NCBI GenBank assembly: GCA_001784535.1
Contig: MFRJ01000069.1
Coordinates: 1 to 5,688 of the forward strand
DNA from: Candidatus Melainabacteria bacterium GWA2_34_9
GTDB lineage: Bacteria > Cyanobacteriota > Vampirovibrionia > Gastranaerophilales > UBA9971
DNA: 5,688 bases
Direction of reading: 5' to 3'
Below the pieces are notes generated by a model. It saw nothing but the letters and a program-made list of their open reading frames with translations, was not told the origin of the DNA and did not search any database. Made by a program: the position numbers and the translations under genes. Positions 1 to 4,312 of this stretch are shown one piece after another (the stretch's first letter is position 1; every line of letters begins with the position of its first letter).

Positions 1-105
1 ATTTTTTGTTTTTAGGTCTTGTTGTAATATTGTTGCAGTAAGAAACAAAACACCACGATAAATGACAATAAAAATGGCATAGCATCACAGCTTAAGCAAT
101 AACAT

Positions 106-1089
106 TTAAATCCATTTTTTTTGTATGAAAAATATTACCATTAAAATTCCGACAAAAATCATAGAAAAAATTGTAATATAAAAACCCGCAGGATCTTCTA
201 ATGGCGGCATTTTGTGAAAATTCATTCCGAAAATTCCAGCTATAACATTTGCAGGAAGTAAAATTGCAGAAATTATTGTAAGAAATTTAATAAGATCATT
301 TAGTTTTTGGGTTGATAAATTCATTTGGAGAAGAAAAAGATTTGAAATAGTATTGTTCTGCTTATCAATTTTATCAAGGATTTTATTCAGGTGGTCATAA
401 ATATCTTTAAAAAATATATTTTCTTCTTCATTAAATATTGTATAAAATCCCTTGCTTGCATTAAGAAACATTCCTTCTTCCTTAACAACAATACTTCTGA
501 CTTCGGTCAAAAGCTCTTTTATGGAATTTAAATTGATGATTATTTTTGACTGGTTTGGGTTTTTAAATAATTTGGTTCCCATTTTATCGATTTTTATATC
601 AAAATTTTCCACAATAGACTGATATCCGTCAATTATATAGTCAATTATTGCGTGAAAAAGCATTGAAGGGTTTTTATGTATATGGTTTATTTTAGATTTA
701 AAGGCGTTTTTTACTGTTTCCACTTCTTCAATAAGTGTATGTCTGTATGTAAGCACATAATTTTTGCCGATAGCTATATCCATTTCATCAAATTTAACTT
801 CTTCCTCGTTTAAATTTTTTATAGCGTAAACAATTGAAAAACTGTAATCCTGATATTCTTCGAATTTCGGATTTTGTACTGATATTACACAATCTTCAAT
901 ATTTAACGGATGAATTTTAAGGACATTTTGAAGAAGGTCTTTAATTTCCTGTGGCGGCCAAACATCAGAAGGATGTTCAATATCAATCCATATAAGATTT
1001 TCAGGATTTTGAACAGCTGAAAAAACTTCATCAATTTGGATATTTTTGATTTCCTGAAGATTTTTGTCAAAAAGCAATATATCAATCAT
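106..1089 (-). CDS. corA: CorA-family magnesium transport protein
   Basis: Inner-membrane divalent-cation channel of the CorA (2-TM-GxN) family. Known members are homopentamers that let Mg2+ (sometimes Co2+ or Ni2+) flow inward and close when the cytoplasmic domain binds Mg2+. The 327-residue length is typical. Residues 1 to about 265 form the acidic, helix-rich cytoplasmic funnel. TM1 is about 266-287 and runs into the signature GMN at 288-290 (context AGIFGMNF). A short outer loop with MPPLEDP (294-300) follows, then TM2 at about 303-323 and a basic tail QKKWI, which is the usual CorA C-terminus. The loop keeps acidic residues, as in the family's MPEL loop. The ATG at 1089-1087 has GGAG (complement of 1102-1105) about 12 bases upstream, a rather long spacing. 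The gene lies downstream of the MFS gene on the same strand but has a good -10 box of its own. Substrate preference between Mg2+ and other divalent ions cannot be read from sequence; the family call is firm. Confidence 0.95.
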   Translation of the reverse strand: MIDILLFDKNLQEIKNIQIDEVFSAVQNPENLIWIDIEHPSDVWPPQEIKDLLQNVLKIHPLNIEDCVISVQNPKFEEYQDYSFSIVYAIKNLNEEEVKFDEMDIAIGKNYVLTYRHTLIEEVETVKNAFKSKINHIHKNPSMLFHAIIDYIIDGYQSIVENFDIKIDKMGTKLFKNPNQSKIIINLNSIKELLTEVRSIVVKEEGMFLNASKGFYTIFNEEENIFFKDIYDHLNKILDKIDKQNNTISNLFLLQMNLSTQKLNDLIKFLTIISAILLPANVIAGIFGMNFHKMPPLEDPAGFYITIFSMIFVGILMVIFFIQKKWI

Positions 1090-1129
1090 TTAAAATTATT
1101 TCTCCAAGGCTTTTAAGTATTGTTTTTAA

Positions 1130-1158
1130 ATTATATGACGTAATGAATTATTTTACAG
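1130..1158 (-). promoter_or_regulatory. Putative sigma-70-type promoter for corA
   Basis: Read on the minus strand, 1135-1130 is a perfect TATAAT. A poor -35 (CTGTAA, complement of 1153-1158) lies 17 bases upstream of it. Transcription would start near 1123, giving a leader of about 34 bases before the corA ATG, which is too short for a structured riboswitch. In so AT-rich a genome a TATAAT hexamer alone is weak evidence. Its position in the only gap between two same-strand genes supports separate expression of corA from the MFS gene. Confidence 0.45.
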
Positions 1159-1165
1159 TTTGTAT

Positions 1166-2335
1166 TTAAGCATATTCTTTGGGTATAAAAAAGGCTGAAA
1201 CAGCACCAAGTATTGGAAGAAAAGCCAAAACTAACAATATATTCTCAATTCCCAAGCTGTTTGCCATAAACCCAATGGGGGTCTGGATTATTCCTGCTAC
1301 ACCCCAACAAAAACCGCCTGTTAATCCCGATAATAGACCTTTGTTTTCAGGTGCAGCTTTTTGGGCTATTACCATATTAACTGAAGTTGAGGACATGAGT
1401 AAAAATCCTGATAAAACAAATAACCCAAAGGCCAGTATTGGAATTGTTTTTAAGAAAAACAAAGTCCCGATCAGGCATGGTATTGCAGGTAGAAATGAAT
1501 AAATCATTATATTTTTGCGACCAAAATAATTTGATAAATGCCCGCCTATAAATGAAGAAATCCCGCCGCAAAATGAGAATAATGCAATAACTGTGCCGAT
1601 TGTCAAAATAGAATAATGGGCTTTTTGCCACACAAAAGGCATATAAACGTGAAAAGAATAAATAACTATAGCCCTGATTATTGAAATAAATACCAGAATA
1701 AAAAGTATTTTTTTTAAACTGAATATCATTTTTTTTACATCTATAAAAACAGGAAGTTTGCCGTGTAAAGGGGCTTTTGGTAATAATACATAAAGCAAAT
1801 AAGCTGATATTAACCCCGGAATCATTACCCATATTATTGATTTTAATCCGAAATTTTCAGTTAAAAATGCAGAAATAAACGGTCCTGCCGCATAGCCAAT
1901 AGTTCCAAATGCAGTGAATATTCCCATATATGTATTAATTTTGTTGCCGCTAAAATGGGCAGCAAGTGATGAAGCTTGAGGATGAAAAAGCCCTACTCCC
2001 AAATTTCCAAGCATAAAAACCAGACATAAAAGCCAAAAATTGCTAATATGACCAATTAAACTGACAAATACAGCAGACAAAATTATGCCCCAGAATACAA
2101 AAAACCTTCTGGTTATTTTATCTGACATATATCCAAATATAGGCTGTGAAAAGGATGATGTCATGCTGGAAATACTTACAAGAACTCCGACAAGTCCTAG
2201 AGATATACTTAATTTGTCTGCAATCAATGGCATAATAGGCATTGCGAAACCGCCATAAGCATCATTCATAAAGTGTGTTGCCGATAAAATGCCAAGTGCT
2301 TTCTTATTCGGGTTCATCTCTATTTTATTATTCAC
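1166..2335 (-). CDS. MFS efflux transporter, fosmidomycin-resistance (Fsr)-like
   Basis: A 389-residue inner-membrane protein with about 12 hydrophobic segments, of usual major-facilitator length. The pattern matches the Fsr subfamily of proton-driven drug exporters: HFMNDAY in TM1 (21-27), the motif-A loop GYMSDKITRR after TM2 (68-77), GVGLFHPQASS in TM4 (113-123, the equivalent of the FHPE/SS stretch of E. coli Fsr), a second motif A GGHLSNYFGRK (264-274), and GLLSGLTGGF (333-342) near the end. A central cytoplasmic loop at about 186-210 separates the two six-helix halves. Subfamily homology is clear from memory of E. coli Fsr. The real substrate is unknown and need not be fosmidomycin. The start taken is GTG at 2335-2333, with AAAGAG (complement of 2345-2350) nine bases upstream. 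An in-frame ATG six codons later (2317-2315) has no well-spaced ribosome binding site. It is divergent from the magnesium operon, and nothing seen ties it to magnesium. Confidence 0.88.
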   Translation of the reverse strand: MNNKIEMNPNKKALGILSATHFMNDAYGGFAMPIMPLIADKLSISLGLVGVLVSISSMTSSFSQPIFGYMSDKITRRFFVFWGIILSAVFVSLIGHISNFWLLCLVFMLGNLGVGLFHPQASSLAAHFSGNKINTYMGIFTAFGTIGYAAGPFISAFLTENFGLKSIIWVMIPGLISAYLLYVLLPKAPLHGKLPVFIDVKKMIFSLKKILFILVFISIIRAIVIYSFHVYMPFVWQKAHYSILTIGTVIALFSFCGGISSFIGGHLSNYFGRKNIMIYSFLPAIPCLIGTLFFLKTIPILAFGLFVLSGFLLMSSTSVNMVIAQKAAPENKGLLSGLTGGFCWGVAGIIQTPIGFMANSLGIENILLVLAFLPILGAVSAFFIPKEYA

Positions 2336-2416
2336 TCTTAAATACTCTTTAGTACTGCTTCTCTCATAACTATACTATGCCCATAAAAAGACAGGAAAAA
2401 ATAAATAAAATTTATC

Positions 2417-2422
2417 ATTATA
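2417..2422 (-). promoter_or_regulatory. Putative -10 element for the MFS gene
   Basis: On the minus strand 2422-2417 reads TATAAT, about 80 bases upstream of the GTG start. The region 16-18 bases further upstream holds only AAGTTT-like sequence, so there is no convincing -35. A second candidate, TATAGT (complement of 2369-2374), lies closer to the gene. Only one perfect hexamer supports this call. Confidence 0.35.
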
Positions 2423-2453
2423 CTTGCGGCAAAAAACTTAAACTTTTACTCTT

Positions 2454-2535
2454 TTGTCTGACGTGAGAATCTTTCTATGGCGGGCTTTGCCCGCCGCATA
2501 TAGATTGCCACGGGCTGAAACCCTCGCAATGACAA
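2454..2535. repeat. REP/MITE-like palindromic intergenic element
   Basis: An island of markedly higher G+C in AT-rich intergenic DNA, built of two adjoining hairpins. The first is TCTAT-GGCGGGC-TTT-GCCCGCC-(GCAT)-ATAGA (2474-2504), with a perfect 7-bp GC core (2479-2485 with 2489-2495). The second is TTGCcacGGG-ctgaaa-CCCtcGCAA (2505-2529). The ends are TTGTC (2454-2458) and its complement GACAA (2531-2535), which gives short terminal inverted repeats. Read on the minus strand it begins TTGTCATTGCGAGGG, a motif I associate with dispersed short repeats in many bacterial genomes. It encodes no protein. It lies between two divergent promoters and could act as a bidirectional transcription barrier. 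Copy number in the genome cannot be judged from one window. Confidence 0.7.
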
Positions 2536-2551
2536 TTTAAAAAACTAGTAC

Positions 2552-2582
2552 TTGATATACTATAAAGTTTGAACTTTAATAT
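2552..2582 (+). promoter_or_regulatory. Putative promoter of the NRAMP-like operon
   Basis: Two overlapping readings are possible. The better one is an extended -10, TGA-TATACT (2553-2561), which would start transcription near 2568 and needs little or no -35. The alternative is -35 TTGATA (2552-2557) with -10 TTTAAT (2575-2580) at 17-base spacing, starting near 2587. Either gives an untranslated leader of about 200-220 bases before the transporter start at 2789, unusually long for a simple gene and consistent with control in the RNA. Confidence 0.45.
2564..2577. promoter_or_regulatory. Palindrome at the promoter/start site, possible operator
   Basis: A perfect inverted repeat, AAAGTT-TG-AACTTT, lies across the predicted start of the extended -10 promoter, or within the spacer of the alternative promoter. 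A dimeric repressor could bind there. It does not resemble a Fur, MntR or Zur box that I can name. In AT-rich DNA a 12-base palindrome can arise by chance, so the call rests mainly on position. Confidence 0.3.
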
Positions 2583-2600
2583 AACTACAGGGCAAAAAAC

Positions 2601-2630
2601 ATGTATTTTAAAGGAAAATTAGACAATTAA
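2601..2630 (+). CDS. Possible 9-codon leader ORF upstream of the main leader ORF
   Basis: ATG at 2601 is followed by eight sense codons (peptide MYFKGKLDN) and TAA at 2628-2630. AGGG (2589-2592) lies eight bases upstream, an acceptable ribosome binding site. Its stop codon sits directly on the AAGGAG (2629-2634) of the next small ORF, so termination here would deliver or block ribosomes exactly at that site. If transcription starts near 2587 rather than 2568, this ribosome binding site would be at the very 5' end and probably unusable. ORFs this short are common by chance, so confidence is low. Confidence 0.25.
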   Translation: MYFKGKLDN

Positions 2631-2749
2631 GGAGCTTTTTATGGATAGTGACAGTAGCGGGCACCCGGAATCTAAATAGTCGCTTAGCAATTAAATTTCT
2701 ATTATCCATCCTTAATTAATTTATTAGAATTTTTCCGCCAAAGCGACTA
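2625..2749 (+). ncRNA. Structured 5' leader RNA: P1 helix plus long-range pseudoknot pairing
   Basis: P1 pairs AATTAAGG (2625-2632) with CCTTAATT (2710-2717), then, across an 8-base one-sided bulge, ATGGATA (2641-2647) with TATCCAT (2703-2709): 15 perfect pairs enclosing 55 bases. This closes the ribosome site and start codon of the 12-codon leader ORF. Inside the loop, TAGTCGCTT (2677-2685) is perfectly complementary to AAGCGACTA (2741-2749) outside it, so the two pairings together make a pseudoknot. AGCG (2656-2659) can alternatively pair with CGCT (2681-2684). I looked for conserved elements of the M-box (GGTGAGGCTCC, GCTACGC), mgtA-type, yybP-ykoY and NiCo RNAs and did not see them. It may be a ligand aptamer, a leader-peptide attenuator, or both. 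The pairings are read directly; the folding is not calculated. Confidence 0.6.
2641..2679 (+). CDS. 12-codon leader peptide of the NRAMP-like operon
   Basis: ATG at 2641 starts a 12-residue peptide, MDSDSSGHPESK, ending at TAG 2677-2679. The Shine-Dalgarno AAGGAG (2629-2634), six bases from the ATG, is stronger than that of any other plus-strand gene here. The peptide carries D2, D4, P9 and E10. By family knowledge, the MgtL leader peptide of enterobacterial mgtA is likewise acidic and proline-rich (EPDP) and senses low Mg2+ because such nascent chains destabilise magnesium-starved ribosomes. A similar role here is inference. Two facts argue that it is more than a chance ORF: the stop codon begins the 2677-2685 segment that competes for the downstream switch, and the ribosome site and start codon lie in one arm of a helix. 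The codons GGG-CAC-CCG are GC-rich for this genome, so RNA structure may also be selected. Confidence 0.5.
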   Translation: MDSDSSGHPESK

Positions 2750-2787
2750 AAAACAAAGATTATAGTCGATATAAAAGGCGAAAAATT
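2728..2787 (+). promoter_or_regulatory. Hairpin sequestering the NRAMP-like gene's ribosome binding site
   Basis: AATTTTT-C-CGCC (2728-2739) pairs with GGCG-AAAAATT (2777-2787): 11 pairs with one bulged C (2735). This takes up the GG of the ribosome site AAAAGG (2773-2778) and ends one base before the ATG at 2789. Within it, CGACTA (2744-2749) pairs with TAGTCG (2763-2768) around a 13-base loop. This inner stem uses the same bases as the long-range pairing 2677-2685 with 2741-2749, so the two are mutually exclusive. Formation should reduce translation of the transporter; the rival pairing should open the site. There is no U-run terminator, so control would be at translation. Confidence 0.6.
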
Positions 2788-2788
2788 T

Positions 2789-4069
2789 ATGAAAATTTTT
2801 TCAAAACTATATTATGAATACAGAAGAATCTGGAAAATAATAGTCCTGTATTTAATTATTTCAGGACCCGGAATTGTTGTTATGGTCGCAGATAACGACG
2901 CTGCCGGCATTACAACTTATGCAGCAACAGGAGCAAAATTTGGATATAATTTAATCTGGTTTTTGCTTTTCCTTGTTCCTATTGCATATTTTGTACAGGA
3001 AATGACTGTAAGATTAGGTGTTATAACAAAACGTGGTCATTCTGAATCTGTTTTTGAGGCTTTTGGCTCTTTTTGGGGCTGGTTTTCTTTAACAAATTTA
3101 ATGGTGGTCAATTGGCTGACTTTAATTACTGAATTTGTCGGCATGACGGCAGCTTTAAAACTTTTTGGAGTTCCTCCTTATATAACAGTAACGGGCGTAT
3201 GTATTCTTATGGGCATAATGGTACTTAACGGAAGATACTGGACATGGGAAAAAATCGCACTTGCTTTCTGCGCGCTGAATTTAATTTATATTCCCTGCGC
3301 TTTTATATTAAATCCTCCAGTTTCTACAATCTTTCATGACGGTTTTATCCCTCACTTTCCAAATGGTTTTAATAACAACGTCTTTTTCTTTTTAATGGCA
3401 AATATAGGAACAACGATTGCACCCTGGATGCTGTATTTCCAGCAAAGCGCTGTGGTTGACAAAGGAATGAAAGAAAAAGACATCCCATGGGCTAAGTTTG
3501 ATACTATGGTAGGAGCTATTTTGACAATAGCTGTAGCAGTTTTTATTGTAATTGTTACAGGTACAGTTCTATTTATATCACCAAATGGCATAGATATAAG
3601 CAGTGCAGCTGAGGCTGCTCAAAAACTTATGGGCATGAATAAATATGTAGGATCTTTCCTTGCCGTAGGTTTATTTAATGCCGGACTTTTAGGCGCGATT
3701 TGTATTTCTCTGGCAAGCTCATGGGCTTTTGGGGAAATATTCGGATGGGCGCACTCTCTTAACAATAAAATTAAGGAAGCTCCGTGGTTTTATGCAAATT
3801 ATTTTATAACTTTAATCTCCGCAGGACTTATTGTACTGATTCCTAAAGCGCCTTTAGTGCTTATTACTCTTTTGGTGCAGGTAGTTTCTGCGATGTTATT
3901 GCCGGCTACACTTGTTTTTCTTCTTCTGTTGCTGAACGACAAAAAATCAATGGGCGAATATAAAAATAATTTATTCCAGAATATTACAGGGATTTCGATT
4001 GTAGCTCTTATTATTATTTTATCAACCCTTTACGCAATAAGTGTTATTTTCCCGAATTTATTTAATTAA
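2789..4069 (+). CDS. NRAMP-related transporter, probable Mg2+ type (NRMT clade)
   Basis: A 426-residue inner-membrane protein with about 11 hydrophobic helices in the SLC11/NRAMP (LeuT) fold. Helix 1 has GPGIVVMVADNDAAG (26-40): the family's GPG is kept, but the metal-binding DPGN is replaced by DNDAAG. Helix 6 has GTTIAPWMLYFQQ (207-219), where classical NRAMPs have MPHN; the methionine that favours transition metals is alanine (A211) and the histidine linked to proton coupling is tryptophan (W213). Known NRAMP-related magnesium transporters, characterised in Clostridium and Eggerthella, form a distant clade with this kind of altered site, which accepts hydrated Mg2+ and also Mn2+ without proton coupling. 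Mg2+ is therefore the likely main substrate. It is the first gene of a three-gene operon ending in an MgtE-type sensor. The ATG at 2789 has AAAAGG (2773-2778) ten bases upstream, within a sequestering hairpin. Family is certain; substrate is inferred. Confidence 0.88.
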   Translation: MKIFSKLYYEYRRIWKIIVLYLIISGPGIVVMVADNDAAGITTYAATGAKFGYNLIWFLLFLVPIAYFVQEMTVRLGVITKRGHSESVFEAFGSFWGWFSLTNLMVVNWLTLITEFVGMTAALKLFGVPPYITVTGVCILMGIMVLNGRYWTWEKIALAFCALNLIYIPCAFILNPPVSTIFHDGFIPHFPNGFNNNVFFFLMANIGTTIAPWMLYFQQSAVVDKGMKEKDIPWAKFDTMVGAILTIAVAVFIVIVTGTVLFISPNGIDISSAAEAAQKLMGMNKYVGSFLAVGLFNAGLLGAICISLASSWAFGEIFGWAHSLNNKIKEAPWFYANYFITLISAGLIVLIPKAPLVLITLLVQVVSAMLLPATLVFLLLLLNDKKSMGEYKNNLFQNITGISIVALIIILSTLYAISVIFPNLFN

Positions 4070-4084
4070 CAGGAAATTAAAATA

Positions 4085-4303
4085 ATGTTAAAAAAATTCA
4101 GAATAATAAAAAGACAACTAAAAAAACTTCTTAAACTTTTTTATGAACAGCATTTTGAAAAAATAATTGAAATAAACGAAAAATACGCTTCTCCTAGAAT
4201 AGCAACAGTTCCAATCGTTAAATTTGCATTAGCTGCATTAAAAATTTATCTTCTTTTTATAGTGGGGCTGCTTTTATACAAATTTATTACATTAGTTTAT
4301 TAG
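4085..4303 (+). CDS. Small single-helix membrane protein of unknown function
   Basis: A 72-residue protein I do not recognise. Residues 1-22 (for example KRQLKKLLKLFY) form a strongly basic amphipathic helix. Residues 23-42 are charged and polar (EKIIEINEKYASPRI). Residues 45-70 form one hydrophobic helix, probably membrane-spanning, with the C-terminus at its far end. By the positive-inside rule the basic N-terminus should be cytoplasmic. AGGAAA (4071-4076) lies eight bases before the ATG. The gene starts 15 bases after the transporter and ends nine bases before the MgtE-like gene, whose ribosome site overlaps this gene's stop codon, so the three are almost surely co-translated. Inference: it could be a small subunit of the transporter, or a membrane anchor linking it to the soluble sensor encoded next. 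A plain hypothetical protein is the safe name. Confidence 0.75.
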   Translation: MLKKFRIIKRQLKKLLKLFYEQHFEKIIEINEKYASPRIATVPIVKFALAALKIYLLFIVGLLLYKFITLVY

Positions 4304-4312
4304 GAAATAAAA

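Noticed and set aside
3..41. Plus-strand C-terminal fragment of a membrane protein (FLFLGLVVILLQ then TAA) entering from the left edge
   Set aside because: Hydrophobic and in frame to the edge, but only 12 codons of T-rich sequence are visible. This is not enough to claim a gene, and the same bases give a hydrophobic ORF on the other strand.
90..97. GCTTAAGC palindrome after corA as a terminator
   Set aside because: Eight bases with no loop and no following T run on the corA strand; it cannot form a terminator hairpin.
1179..1502. Plus-strand 107-codon ORF within the MFS gene
   Set aside because: It lies entirely antisense to a well-supported MFS gene, has no family resemblance, and is proline/lysine-rich as expected for a shadow frame.
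1377..1832. Minus-strand 151-codon ORF in another frame of the MFS gene
   Set aside because: It overlaps conserved MFS coding sequence in a different frame and has an odd Cys/Phe/Tyr-rich composition typical of shadow frames.
2625..2788. M-box (ykoK) magnesium riboswitch upstream of the NRAMP-like gene
   Set aside because: Expected from the gene's function, but the conserved M-box pieces I remember (GGTGAGGCTCC, GCTGCCGCCC, GCTACGC) are not present, and the pairing layout is different.
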